Shown: in pieces, positions 9,401 to 19,384 of the stretch | How the letters are laid out: each line of letters begins with the position of its first letter | Numbering within the stretch: position 1 is the first letter of the stretch | Assembly: GCA_965261455.1 (NCBI GenBank) | Contig: OZ253453.1 | Span: forward strand, 2,604,001-2,668,000 | Length of the DNA: 64,000 nucleotides | From: DAOUKH01 sp965261455 | GTDB taxonomy: Bacteria > Chloroflexota > Dehalococcoidia > SHYB01 | Direction of reading: 5' to 3' | Translations under genes and position numbers: made by a program | Notes under the pieces: generated by a model | Database searches by the model: none | What the model saw: only the letters and a program-made list of their open reading frames with translations | Told to the model about the DNA's origin: nothing

Positions 9401-9797
9401 CGTGCTCGTAGTGCTGACCGCCGGCGGGTACCTCGGCTACACCTACGCGGCGTCGTACCGATGGCGGCGCGAGTTCGCCGTGCTGCGCGCGCTTGGGTTG
9501 TCGGGACGGGCGAATCTCCTGGCGCATGGCTGCGTCCACGCCGTCATCATCGGCACGGGTGCGCTGATCGGGGGGCTGATTGGCAGCCGGGCCCACGCGA
9601 TGATGATCGTGTTCTTAGAGCACACCGAGCGGGGGCGGAACGTCCTGCCGCCGTTCGCGGCGCAGACGGACTGGAGCGGGGTAGCGTGGGTCGCGCTCGC
9701 CGCCGCCGGGGCCGCCATCGTGCTACTGGTGTGGGCGGCGTGGCGCTATGCGAAGACACAGGCATGGCGGACGCTGCGCGAGGGGAGTGACATTTGA
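6447..9797 (+). CDS. ABC transporter permease, FtsX/MacB-like (first)
   Basis: A very long permease of 1,116 residues. An N-terminal transmembrane helix (about 25-47) is followed by a large extracytoplasmic region. A first FtsX-type membrane block comes next (motif EIALFRSRGA), then further helices, a second large extracytoplasmic region, and a C-terminal FtsX block with EFAVLRALGLS. This matches the duplicated-FtsX exporters that move lipids, lipoproteins or peptides or transmit mechanical force. ATG at 6447 is chosen because AGGAG lies just upstream. The gene overlaps the next permease at TGATG, and two ATPases follow, so the four genes form one transcription unit. Cargo unknown. Confidence 0.85.
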   Translation: MGRMLSAVTAPLVLIWRRARSDARFLAVLFAGVLLATAVLAGSPLYLNALSELGLRHALQYERTGVIDVAVLMPSRPPGRTVFTATQSELRERIGEVAGPYIEAEGSQLATSPLWAALPETSLFSGAIRGRIQSFDAYEPRVRLLEGRLPRAGAAADGGAVEVVLGASSANSMRVGVGGQIGVSTGRDGTGVSVKTVVVGIVEPLNRLDRYWQFVADPFSLQTDFTAGEELPMVPLVASHEAFFTDLTGGGRRSLLADYWFYFFLDGGDIEATEAGALLDAMTAFEDEVPIRFLGATVLSGLTRTLERYEDKLFFSRIPVLIMAITVSGVALFYLVVIGNAAVERQLSEIALFRSRGANGLQAVGIYLWQALVLSATAVAAGPLLAWALVPQLGRAPPFENVTGGAPLPADMTAAVWVFALIGGALAFAALAAPALKGARFNVLDARSAAGRPGRLLGFHRYYLDVFLLAVTGLLYWELTQRGSLVTQRIFGEDSIDELLLAAPVLLMASLALLVLRAAPYLLDAVSFVVSRFSTRAWPAIGLWTMARSPAAFLRPVLIISLTAGMGMFAASYHETIERSFADRGLYFAGSDARLVGLPRALTADADIAGEFESRAGVDVAGAVYRGGPGDLASARDYQLLAVDTLKFHRVSWYREDFSDTDLFTLLRKVEAGRSILRGLDLPEGTTRLGVWIRPDQEYLSKSLWVRVRDEAGVDRRFRLGRLDFTDWRYLEAEIGTRRGPIEGPLTLHSLFIFELDFPDEPAPMDVLVDGFSSSGRFNLSDLTATASGGRVVVDTLDSTARWGVMRTSQLVGEEIVADTEVTRGGAPTLELSWQAVSGVGRRGIYPADYHEPLPVIGSEGFLAQTGRRAGDTVDVRVAGVPMPVTIVDSIQFFPTMDPSGPFVLGSLDTLLHYANLFRGVQARPNEVWLSLSDDEAERAAFLNDVRASPFRQYVVIEGDAELLNLVSDPLVGVGSRGVSFSILLVLVVLTAGGYLGYTYAASYRWRREFAVLRALGLSGRANLLAHGCVHAVIIGTGALIGGLIGSRAHAMMIVFLEHTERGRNVLPPFAAQTDWSGVAWVALAAAGAAIVLLVWAAWRYAKTQAWRTLREGSDI

Positions 9798-12700
9798 TGG
9801 GCGCGCTCCTCGGCATCACGCGGTTCGCGGCCCGGCGCGCCCGGCACCGCTGGCGGCTGCTCGCGCCATTGCTCGCCGGCGCCGTCATCGCCTCGGCGAT
9901 CCTCTCGAGCTCGTCGATCTACGGCGATGCCGTCCGCCAACTCGGTCTCGACCGCTCGTTCGAGGGTGAGGCGCGGCACGAGCTCGACGTGGACCTGATA
10001 TCGAGCTTCGCGCCGTCGCGCGAGTCGTCGTACCGAACCATCCAGAGCGAGGTCGACCTCGCCGTCTCGCGGAACGTCGAGTGGTTCGTCGAGGGCTCGA
10101 CTCGAAGCTTGGAGGGCTCGACGTTCTTCGTGAACGACGTCGGGCGCAGCGGGGCGCCGGTGGACGCCTCGCCGGAGAACATTGTCGGCGACGAGCAGGA
10201 CCGCATCGATCCCCGGCTGCGCGCCTTCTTCTTCTACCAGACGCTGTTCGACGAGCACGTTTCGCTAATCGAGGGCGGCTGGCCCGAGACCGTCGGCGTC
10301 GAGGTGGACGCCGACGAGAAGCCGATCGGCTTCCCGGAGATACCAGTGGTCGTGCTGGAACAGACGGCGCAGCGGCAGGGCCTCTCCGTCGGAGATCGGC
10401 TGATGGCTGTGCCCTACTGGGAAGACGTGACCGTCTACGCAGTGGCGCGGATCGTAGGCGTCGTGCGGCCCGTCGACGCGGAGGCCCGCTTCTGGCGGAG
10501 GGACCTGCAACGGTACGTAGAATCGACGCGCGAGGACAACTTCATCGCCATGTACGTGCCGGAAGAGACGTTCTTCCGGGGCGTGGGGCGCCTCTTTCCC
10601 AGCATGAAGTCGGACTATGCGTGGGGGCTGTTCGTCGACCCGGCACGCATCGACGCCGACAGCGCCGGCCTGGCGCGGTTCGGCCTCGACCGGACAGACG
10701 ATCATCTCCGCGCCAGGCTTGCAAGCTACCGCTCGGTGACCGGACTCGACGGGGCGCTGGCGAATTTCGAGACGCGGGACTTGTTCGGGCGCATCCCGCT
10801 CTCGATGCTTCTCGTGATGATGTTGGGGGTCGTCCTCTATTACCTGGTCATGGCGTCCAACGTCGTGGTTGAACGGAACGCGGAGGAGGTTGCGCTTCTG
10901 CGCTCGCGGGGTGCAGATGGGGGGCAGGTCTTCCTGTTGTATCTGAGCGAGGCAGGGCTCATCGCGGTTGCGGCGTTCTTCGCGGGGCCGCCCATCGCGT
11001 TCGCCGTGACCGGCTTGATGGGGTTCACGCCGGCGTTTTCGGCCTTCAACGAGGGCGTGCTGCCGGTGAGCCTGACTCCCGCCGCCTATGGCCTTTCCCT
11101 GGGCGGGGCGGCGTTGGCCCTCGCCGCGATGCTGCTGCCCGCGGTCGGCTCGGCCGGGCTGAACCCCCTCACGCATCACACGGAGCTGTCGCGGCCCCGC
11201 GGGGCGCCGTTCTTTACGCGCTACTATCTCGATATCTTCCTGGGCCTCATCGCCGGCCTGCTGTTCTGGGAGCTTGCCTCGCGGGGTACGGTGGTGACGG
11301 AGGCGCTCTTCGCCGGCGAGGCGGTGGACGAAGTCCTGCTGGCCGCGCCCGCGCTCTTCATGCTGGCCGCCGCGCTGCTCCTGCTGCGGTTCTTCCCCAT
11401 GATGACGGCCGTTCTTGGCTGGGCGGTCTCCCGTCTGCGCAGCGCCGCGGCGCCGTTGGCGCTGTGGCGGATGTCCCGAGAACCCGCACCGTTCACGAGG
11501 CCGCTCCTGCTGCTCCTGCTCGCCGGCGCCGTGGCGATGTTCGCCATCAACTTCGGCGCGACGCTCGACCGCAATTACGCGGACCGCGCGCTCTACGCCT
11601 CTGGCGGGGACGTGTTGTTCCAGGGCGCCGATCTCTCCCGCGACGGTCCCTCGACGGCCTTCGAGGAGGAGTTTGGTGGGATCGGGGAGGCGGCGACGCC
11701 AGCTTTCCGGACGACCGCACGGCCTTTACTCGGGCTGTTTTCGCGGGGCCGCTTTAACGTGCTGGGCGTGGATCCCGATACGTTCGGCGACGTGGCCTGG
11801 TGGCGGGACGACTTCGCGGGTGAACCGCTGGGCCTGCTGATGAGTACCTTGCGCGAGGACGCTCCGGCGGGGGGCGTCCTGCTTCCCGCCGCCGCATCGG
11901 GCTTTGGCGTGTGGCTCATGGCGGAGACGCCACGGCGGGACGTCATGCTGCGTGCCCGAGTGAGGGACGCGAACGGGCGACACGTCGATTACGACATGGG
12001 CCGCTTGGTAGCGGGCGAGTGGCAGCTATACGAGGCAGCGTTAACCTCGGCCGGACTCGGCCGGGCGCGCTCGGTTGTACCCGAGCCGCCGGTCACGCTG
12101 TTGTCGTTGGCCATCGAGCAAAGTGGCGGCGCGGGGCTCGAGCCCGGCGCGCTCTACCTCGACGAGGTGCACGCAGTGACGCCGGGGGGCCGTGTGCGGG
12201 TCGAGGAATTTGGCGCGGCGGTGGGGGTGGCGGTGATCGAGGACGCGCTTATTGCGGTGGCGGACGCGCTGCATCTGGAGGCCGGACCGGCGCGGCTGGC
12301 GGGCGAGAGTCCCACGGCGGCGTTTACGTGGGGAACGACCGGGCTTGGGTCAACGCATGGAGTCAGCTTTGGTGAGACCCGTTCCGCCTCGGCGCCGATG
12401 CCCGCGCTGGCGAGTAAGACCGCGCTGGAGCAGGAGGGCCTTGAGCACGGCGACCGGATCGCTCTCTCCATCGCTAGTCACCGTATTCCTATCGAGATCG
12501 TTGAGACCGCCGAGTTCTTCCCCACGCTCGATCCGTTCGAGCAGGGGTTCCTCGTGCTCGATCTCGACGGCCTTCTCAGGCGTCTGAACCGCGCCGACCG
12601 CGCGCGGGACTGGCAGCCGAACGAGGTCTGGGTGAGGACCGGGCTCGATGGCCCAGAGCGGGAGCGCTTCATCGCGGGCATCGAGCAGTCGATGGGGCTG

Positions 12701-13185
12701 GGCGCAATTGACCGCGACGCTATCGAAGGGGACCTCCAGGCCGACCCGCTGACGGCGGCGGGCTGGAAGGGCATACTCTTCATCTCGCTCGCGGCGGTGC
12801 TGTTCGCGTCGCTGCTCGGAGTCGGCGTCTACGGCTACGTGCAGGCGCAGCGGCGCAGGGTGGAATTCGCCCTGCTCCGCGGCATCGGCCTTTCGACGGG
12901 CGGGCTGGCGACGATCGTGCTGATTGAACAGACGCTGATGCTCGTGATCGGTCTGGGGCTCGGGGGCGTCATCGGGTATTACTTGATCGGGGTGATGATG
13001 CCGTTCTTGGGTCTAACCGAGGAAGGGGCGCGGGTGCTGCCACCGTTCTCCGCGGAGATGAACCCCGTGGCCCTGGCGATAACCTATGGCGCGATGGCGG
13101 TGGGGTTCCTGGCGGCGGGGGCCGGTATGATCGCGGCGCTGATCCGGTTCGGCATGCACCGGGCCCTGCGGCTCGGGGAGGTGGG

Positions 13186-13189
<4 letters not shown>
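9797..13189 (+). CDS. ABC transporter permease, FtsX/MacB-like (second)
   Basis: A 1,130-residue paralogue of the preceding permease with the same plan: an N-terminal helix, a long outer region, an FtsX block with EVALLRSRGAD, middle helices, a second outer region, and a C-terminal FtsX block with EFALLRGIGLS. The two proteins align over their whole length by shared landmarks, such as YYLDIFLGLIAG against YYLDVFLLAVTG, suggesting an old tandem duplication that now gives a heterodimer. The start overlaps the previous stop by one base (TGATG); an in-frame TTG one codon earlier is possible. It ends in an ATGA overlap with the first ATPase. Confidence 0.85.
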
Positions 13190-14099
<910 letters not shown>

Positions 14100-14103
<4 letters not shown>

Positions 14104-14837
14104 GCGGGGACAGGGTGAGCGAGATGGAGCAGGAGCAGGGTGTACCGGAAGATGCTGTCGCGTCGGCGCGTGGAGCCGGGCGGCGGTTCGAGGCGGCCGG
14201 GCGTACCGTCGCGGCGCTCGGCGGCGTCAGCGTCGACATCTTCCCCGGGGAGCTTGTGGTGCTGCTGGGGAGGTCGGGATCGGGCAAGACGACGCTGCTG
14301 AATCTGCTTGGAGGGCTCGACATGCCGAGCGATGGAGCCGTCTATCTCGAAGGCCGTGACACCGCCGCCATGACGGCGGGTGAGTTGACGCGGTTCCGGG
14401 GGTCGAAGATCGGCTTCGTGTTCCAGAGCTTCGGGCTGCTCCCACTGCTTTCGGCCCAAGAGAACGTGGAGTTGCCACTGCGGATCGCCGGGGCTTCGCG
14501 GGAGGTCCGAGAGTCACGCGCCAGCGAGGCGCTCGACACTGTTGGTCTCAGTCACCGCGTCCGGCACCGGCCCTACGAGCTCTCGGGCGGCGAACAGCAG
14601 CGAGTCGCCATCGCGCGAGCGCTGGCGCACGAGCCGCCGCTCGTGCTGGCCGACGAGCCGACCGCGGAGCTGGACTCGAGGACGGCGCGCTCAATATTCG
14701 AACTGTTGGCCGAGATCGCGGACCGCGAGCGCGTCGCGGTCGTCATCGCGACGCATGACCGCGCCGCCTTGGAGTTCGCCCACCGCGTCCTCGAGCTGGA
14801 GGACGGCGCGTTGGTGCGCGAGGGGCGCGGCGGCTAG
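14100..14837 (+). CDS. ABC transporter ATP-binding protein (second ATPase)
   Basis: A 245-residue MacB/LolD-type ATPase. Walker A GRSGSGKTT is at 57-65, Gln109 in the Q-loop, LSGGEQQ at 161-167, LVLADEP at 181-187 and the switch His219. It lacks the C-terminal AbrB-like tail of its neighbour. It begins at an ATGA overlap, so all four exporter genes are translationally coupled. Its TAG stop overlaps the stop of the convergent transglutaminase gene (shared bases 14834-14837), leaving no room for a conventional terminator. With two permeases and two different ATPases, a heterodimeric exporter is the simplest model. Confidence 0.9.
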
Positions 14838-17320
14838 GAGCGCCCCCACCGCCTGGGGTCGATGCGCCGGACGAGCGCGCCGATGAGCGCACCACGGAGC
14901 GAACTCCAGCGCTCCTGGAGTTGGATCCGTTCTTCATCAGAGAGCTCGCGCGCGCCGTAGCGCACCTTCGCGAATCCGTGCGCGACCGCGGTGGCATCTT
15001 CTGGATCGAGCGCCATGCGGTCGGCGAGCCGCGCGGCGTACTCGACCGGCGTCTGCTCGCGCGTGGGGCGGATGCCGGCGTAGGCGCCAAGGCGGGCCAT
15101 CCGTGCGTAGACGCCGTGGGCGTAGGGGAGTCCGAGGAAGTTGGCCTCCCAGGTCAGGAAGACCAGCAGTAGGAAGGTGGCGATCAGCCCAGTGAGCGCG
15201 GCGATGGCCAGACCGACCCGAATGAACACGGAGCGGAAGACCCCGGTGACGCTGGTGTCCTCGGGCGGGCGTATGGCGTCCAGGCCCGTGTTGAACAGTT
15301 CGGGGTCGCTGAAGAGGTCGAGGAATTCGTCGAAGGGATCGTAGATATCGACCCCGCTTGAGTCGAATCGGAGGTCGGGGGGCGGAGGCGGGCCGTGCAC
15401 GATTGGTTCAAGGCTGGGCGACGGCTCGAAGGGAATCCAACCGAAGTCGGGGAAGAAGACCTCCGGCCAACTGTGCGCGTCGGCGAAGGTCACGGTGTAG
15501 GAGGAGGACTCCTGGTTGAAGTCGCCGGTGGCGTAGCCGCTGGCGAGGCGGGCGGGGACGTCGGAAGCGCGCAAGAGCACCGCCATAGCGGAGGCGAAGT
15601 AGTCGCTGTAGCCGGCCTGCTGGGTGAACAGGAAGTGGTCGATGGCGTCGACGTTTAGCGGCGGCGAGGGGATGGCGTAGGTCTGCTGATAGCTGCGGAG
15701 ATGCGCGGCGATGGCCAAACCTTTGTCGAAGGGGTTCTCGATTCCAGCGGTGAGGGTGTTGGCGAGGTCAATCACGCGGGGCGGAAGGTCTTCGGGGAGC
15801 TGGAGATAGTTGTCGGTGACCCACTTGGGGTAGGCCGCACCCGCGCCGCGCAGGTCTTCCGGCGTGGCTATCGATATGACGGAGAGCGCCTCGTATGAGT
15901 CGCCCACCTTCAGGCGTCCTCGCGCCTCCGCGGCGAGCACGTCGGGGACGTCCGGCGGATCGCGGCTCACCTCGATGGTACCGCCGCTCTCCCCGATCAT
16001 GCGGGTGCCTTCGGGCAACAGGGCCTGCGTTTCGGCCCGCCCACCGCGGACGGCGGCGACTTCGCCAACGACGGCGGCGATGTCCGCCGGCAGGTCGGGC
16101 GACGACTCGCCGCCGCGCAGGTCGATCTCGTAGACCCGAGGCGACGCGAGCTCGACCTTCGCGTTCACGCTGAACTCGACGGGACGGCCCGCGGCGAACA
16201 GCACGGCGGTCTCTTCGTGCAGCACGAACCGTTGGGCGACGATTTCTTGCTTGCGGTAGGCGTCGGAGCGCGGCACCAGGTCGACGTCGCGCAGGTCTTT
16301 CTCCGCGCGCAACTCTTCGAGGGCGATCCAGCCCCGGCCCTGATAGAAGTCGTAGCTCTGCCCGCGCCAGTAGGCCGGGACGTCGGTGACGACGCTGAAC
16401 ACGGGGCCGTAGCCGGGATTGATCCCGCCCCGCAGCGGCAGCGCCCCGCCGAAGCTGTGGAGGGGTGAACCGCGCTTCGAGGGAATGCCGGCGAAGACGC
16501 GCTCGAACTCGTCTTCGAGGCCCCGCCAGGGGCCCCGCGCATCCTGGTAAGCGTCGCGCAGCTTGGGAATAACGACGTCGGTGTTTGGGATGGACCAGCC
16601 GGCGGCGAAGACGACCGCCGTCAGCGCCGCGACGTTCATCACGAAGCTGTAGCGCCCCGCGACGCGCTTGGTCCCCTGCTGCCGCCAGTGTTCGAGCCGG
16701 CTCAGGTAGTAGATGCGGCCCAAGAAGAGGATCGAGAGGAGGAGGAAGAAGAACGTGGGGACGACGTAGTGGGAGTTCGGGAGGTAGGTCTGGTTGGTGA
16801 GGAGCACCAGGGCTGGGATGATCACCGCGGGCCAGCCCCAGTGGTAGCGGAAGTAGAGGAGGGTCGAAAAGAAGGGCATGGCGAAGGAGAGGACTGCCAG
16901 CCCGAAGCCGAAAGGCAGTCTGTCGTTGCTGATGCCGCCCGCGTCGCCAATGGCGCCGATCCACGCGTCTACGCGGTCGAAGACCTCGCCAAAGCGCCCG
17001 CCAAGGGGGCCGGAGAGCGTGCCCGCGGTCTCCCAAAGGGCGAGGCCCGCCCCCAGGGCGGCGCCGAGCAGGGCGGCGGCGAGGTAAGCACCGCGCCCGC
17101 CAGCCTTTGCGGCGGACAGACCGATGACGAACCCCGCAATGGCGATGAGCCATAGCCGCGGCGACGGATCGGCCCAGTTCGAGGTGTGGACCGCGACCAC
17201 CGGGGTGATTTGCACGCCGAACAGCAGGAGCACGGTGAGCCAGCCCTCGGAGGGCGTGAGCAGGGAGCGGACCTCTTCAGCCTTGGGGCTGGCCCGCGTC
17301 TTGCGAAGCCACTGGGCCAT
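14834..17320 (-). CDS. TgpA-like transglutaminase-domain membrane protein
   Basis: An 828-residue protein. About six N-terminal helices (within 28-245) precede a long outer region with a transglutaminase core at about 520-640, a further helix near 700-725, and a cytoplasmic DUF4129-like tail. The catalytic-Cys position in the family motif (G-[FY]-C-x-x-[FY]-A) reads GYSDYFA here, giving Ser572. His616 is kept (DAHSWPE), and the Asp position is Glu632 (WIPFEPSP). The protein may be catalytically changed or structural. ATG at 17320 is chosen because the membrane domain begins there; it overlaps the stop of the upstream DUF58 gene (TGATG). DUF58 plus transglutaminase is a common pair, usually with a MoxR ATPase, which is absent here. 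Confidence 0.87.
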   Translation of the reverse strand: MAQWLRKTRASPKAEEVRSLLTPSEGWLTVLLLFGVQITPVVAVHTSNWADPSPRLWLIAIAGFVIGLSAAKAGGRGAYLAAALLGAALGAGLALWETAGTLSGPLGGRFGEVFDRVDAWIGAIGDAGGISNDRLPFGFGLAVLSFAMPFFSTLLYFRYHWGWPAVIIPALVLLTNQTYLPNSHYVVPTFFFLLLSILFLGRIYYLSRLEHWRQQGTKRVAGRYSFVMNVAALTAVVFAAGWSIPNTDVVIPKLRDAYQDARGPWRGLEDEFERVFAGIPSKRGSPLHSFGGALPLRGGINPGYGPVFSVVTDVPAYWRGQSYDFYQGRGWIALEELRAEKDLRDVDLVPRSDAYRKQEIVAQRFVLHEETAVLFAAGRPVEFSVNAKVELASPRVYEIDLRGGESSPDLPADIAAVVGEVAAVRGGRAETQALLPEGTRMIGESGGTIEVSRDPPDVPDVLAAEARGRLKVGDSYEALSVISIATPEDLRGAGAAYPKWVTDNYLQLPEDLPPRVIDLANTLTAGIENPFDKGLAIAAHLRSYQQTYAIPSPPLNVDAIDHFLFTQQAGYSDYFASAMAVLLRASDVPARLASGYATGDFNQESSSYTVTFADAHSWPEVFFPDFGWIPFEPSPSLEPIVHGPPPPPDLRFDSSGVDIYDPFDEFLDLFSDPELFNTGLDAIRPPEDTSVTGVFRSVFIRVGLAIAALTGLIATFLLLVFLTWEANFLGLPYAHGVYARMARLGAYAGIRPTREQTPVEYAARLADRMALDPEDATAVAHGFAKVRYGARELSDEERIQLQERWSSLRGALIGALVRRIDPRRWGRS

Positions 17321-18558
17321 CAGACGGCCGCCCTTCCGGGAGCGAATCCGCCGAAGGGCCGCCCCGCCGAGCCGTGGGCAACGGCGATGAGGTCTTCCGG
17401 CGCGCGCGCGCCGGCCTTGATGACGTAGGTGGGCGTGTTGGTGGCGGCGGTGCGGTACGCCGCGTCGGGGTAACCGCCGCGCGCAGGGTCGCCATCGACG
17501 ATCACGGCGGTCACCCGCGCGTGGCGCTGTAAGAGATGGCGGACGCCGTCGAGCCACTCGTCATCGGGCGAGGCGGTGACAAGCGCCACGGAGGTGTAGC
17601 GCCCTACCCGCGTATGGAGATCGGCGATCATGTCGAGCAGGGGGCGGGTGCCCAAGGCGCGAATCGCCGCGAGTGCGTCCATGATGTGCATGAGGTGATC
17701 GGCGCCGCGCTGCGCGTCGAGGACGAAGCGGTCATCGCCGTGGGCCATGAAGCCGACTGGGTAGCCGCCCTCGGAGTAGCGGCGGCAGATCGAGGCGGCC
17801 ACACGGACGGCCGTCTCTTCGATGTCGCGGCCGGCGGGGCCGGCGTTGGCGCGGCGCTCCATGTCGGCGAGCACCCAGATGTTGTTGGCCGGCTCGACCT
17901 CGAATTCCTTGACCATGAGGCGGTTGTGCCGCGCCGTGGCCTTCCACGAAATGCGGTTGAGGCTGTCGCCCCAGTAATAGTCGCGGATGCCGTAGGCGTT
18001 GGTGGTCGAGTGCTGGCTGCGCCGCCGCACCGAGCCTTCGGCGGGCAGGTCGGCGGGCAAGAGCACGAAGTTGGGCAGGTCCACCGTTTCGGGGTGGACG
18101 ATCACACTGTTCTCCCGCCCCGCTCCATGCTCCATCTTGTAGAGGCCAAGAGGATCGGAGGCGGTGACACGGATGGGGCCGAGGCGGAAGACTCCGCGCA
18201 CGGGGCAGGGCACGTCGAGGCCGATCCGCATGTCCGTCGAGCCGCCGAGACCGATGACCGCTCCCGGCGGCTCGATCGGCATATCGGTCGACTCCCGCAC
18301 TTCGATGAAGCCTTGGAGCAACCGTCCGGTCCGGCGCACGTGGACGTGCTCGGCTATCGATTGGCCGGCGACGGTGCGGAGGTTGGCCCGGGCGACGTCG
18401 ACGCGCATACCCCGGACCAAGAAGGCCGTCCAGCCCAGCCCGATGACGAGCAGCAGGCCGAACACGTAGAACATGCGGAAGAAGACGGGGAATCCGGTGG
18501 CGAGCCCGAACCCCAACACGAGCAGCGTCAGAACGATCAGCACTTTCGCCCGCTGCAT
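17320..18558 (-). CDS. DUF58 domain-containing protein
   Basis: A 412-residue protein with two N-terminal membrane helices (about 5-22 and 28-50). An immunoglobulin-like region follows, then the DUF58 signature at about 190-220: GIRDYYWGDSLNRISWKATA, followed by RHNRLMVKEFE. The C-terminal part resembles a von Willebrand A-like fold. DUF58 proteins travel with MoxR ATPases and TgpA-like transglutaminases; roles in envelope maturation or stress have been proposed. The ATG at 18558 is chosen because the first helix begins immediately, with a TGC-TACAAT element 24 bases upstream. It overlaps the transglutaminase start by one base. Confidence 0.87.
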   Translation of the reverse strand: MQRAKVLIVLTLLVLGFGLATGFPVFFRMFYVFGLLLVIGLGWTAFLVRGMRVDVARANLRTVAGQSIAEHVHVRRTGRLLQGFIEVRESTDMPIEPPGAVIGLGGSTDMRIGLDVPCPVRGVFRLGPIRVTASDPLGLYKMEHGAGRENSVIVHPETVDLPNFVLLPADLPAEGSVRRRSQHSTTNAYGIRDYYWGDSLNRISWKATARHNRLMVKEFEVEPANNIWVLADMERRANAGPAGRDIEETAVRVAASICRRYSEGGYPVGFMAHGDDRFVLDAQRGADHLMHIMDALAAIRALGTRPLLDMIADLHTRVGRYTSVALVTASPDDEWLDGVRHLLQRHARVTAVIVDGDPARGGYPDAAYRTAATNTPTYVIKAGARAPEDLIAVAHGSAGRPFGGFAPGRAAV

Positions 18559-18581
18559 CCCCACCCCCGCGAAGAGGCGCA

Positions 18582-18590
18582 ATTGTAGCA
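18582..18590 (-). promoter_or_regulatory. Extended -10 element (TGC-TACAAT) for the DUF58-transglutaminase operon
   Basis: Minus-strand TGCTACAAT, identical to the one at 2283-2291, 24 bases before the ATG at 18558. Confidence 0.55.
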
Positions 18591-18639
18591 CCGTGCTTCC
18601 CCGAAGGCGCCAGGGATACTTACCAGGGCGCGGGGCTGT

Positions 18640-18645
18640 TATCCT
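18640..18645 (+). promoter_or_regulatory. -10 element TATCCT for the C26 amidotransferase
   Basis: TATCCT ends six bases before the ATG at 18652 and there is no visible Shine-Dalgarno sequence, so the transcript may be leaderless. Confidence 0.35.
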
Positions 18646-18651
18646 GACGTC

Positions 18652-19359
18652 ATGGCCCGCCCAGTGATTGGCGTTACTGAGTCCCGCGAGGAGCCCGCAG
18701 CGCTCTACGCGGAAGCCGTGGAGGATGCGGGCGGCGGCGCCGTCGTCATCGACTTGGCCGCGGCACGCGCACCGGAGGACGTGCTCGCGGAGGTCAACGG
18801 GCTGCTGCTCACCGGCGGAGGCGACGTGGACCCCGCGCTCTACGGTCAGGAGCGTCACCCTGAGACACGAGTGAAGCGGGGCCGCGATGAGACAGAACTC
18901 GCGCTGATTCGCGCTGCGATGGAGCGGGACATGCCGGTGTTCGGCATCTGCCGCGGGATGCAGGCGATCAACGTGGCATTAGGCGGCTCGTTGGACCAGC
19001 ACGTCCTCGATCACCGCAGTCCCGGCGCGCCGGGGCTGGAGCCGGTCTACCACGAGGTGTTCGTTCCGCCGGGGAGCCGCATAACCAATATCGTTGGCGT
19101 CGGCGGGTTTATGAAGGTCAACAGCCTGCACCACCAGGCCGTCACCCACAAGGGAAAGGCGCCGGGGCTTTTAGTATCGGCTTATTCAGTAGGTGATGGT
19201 ATAATAGAGGCCCTCGATAGCCCTAGAAGCAGCCACCGGTGGGTGGTCGGCGTGCAGTGGCATCCCGAGCGCCGTGAGGAAGTGCCGCGGCATCACCGAA
19301 AGCTCTTCACCGGGTTCGTCGAGGCAGCCCGCGAACTTGGGGTATCCCCAAGGCCGTAA
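18652..19359 (+). CDS. Class I glutamine amidotransferase-like hydrolase (peptidase C26, PuuD-like)
   Basis: A 235-residue gamma-glutamyl-hydrolase-like protein. The nucleophile is Cys100 in GICRGMQAINVALGG, and His214/Glu216 complete the triad in VQWHPE. An LLTGGGDVDP strand lies at 52-61. Relatives cleave gamma-glutamyl-GABA or other gamma-glutamyl amides. The ATG at 18652 has no clear ribosome-binding site but a -10-like TATCCT directly upstream. The 3' part holds an unusually AT-rich patch with a perfect TATAAT (19200-19205), possibly the promoter for gyrA 26 bases downstream of the stop. Confidence 0.87.
   Translation: MARPVIGVTESREEPAALYAEAVEDAGGGAVVIDLAAARAPEDVLAEVNGLLLTGGGDVDPALYGQERHPETRVKRGRDETELALIRAAMERDMPVFGICRGMQAINVALGGSLDQHVLDHRSPGAPGLEPVYHEVFVPPGSRITNIVGVGGFMKVNSLHHQAVTHKGKAPGLLVSAYSVGDGIIEALDSPRSSHRWVVGVQWHPERREEVPRHHRKLFTGFVEAARELGVSPRP
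19200..19205 (+). promoter_or_regulatory. Candidate internal promoter (-10 TATAAT) for gyrA
   Basis: A perfect TATAAT preceded by TGATGG, inside the C26 coding region within a locally AT-rich stretch (about 19171-19210), 180 bases before gyrA. No consensus -35 at 17 bp. Confidence 0.3.
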
Positions 19360-19384
19360 GCGCGGGCACTTCTGAGGTAAGCGT

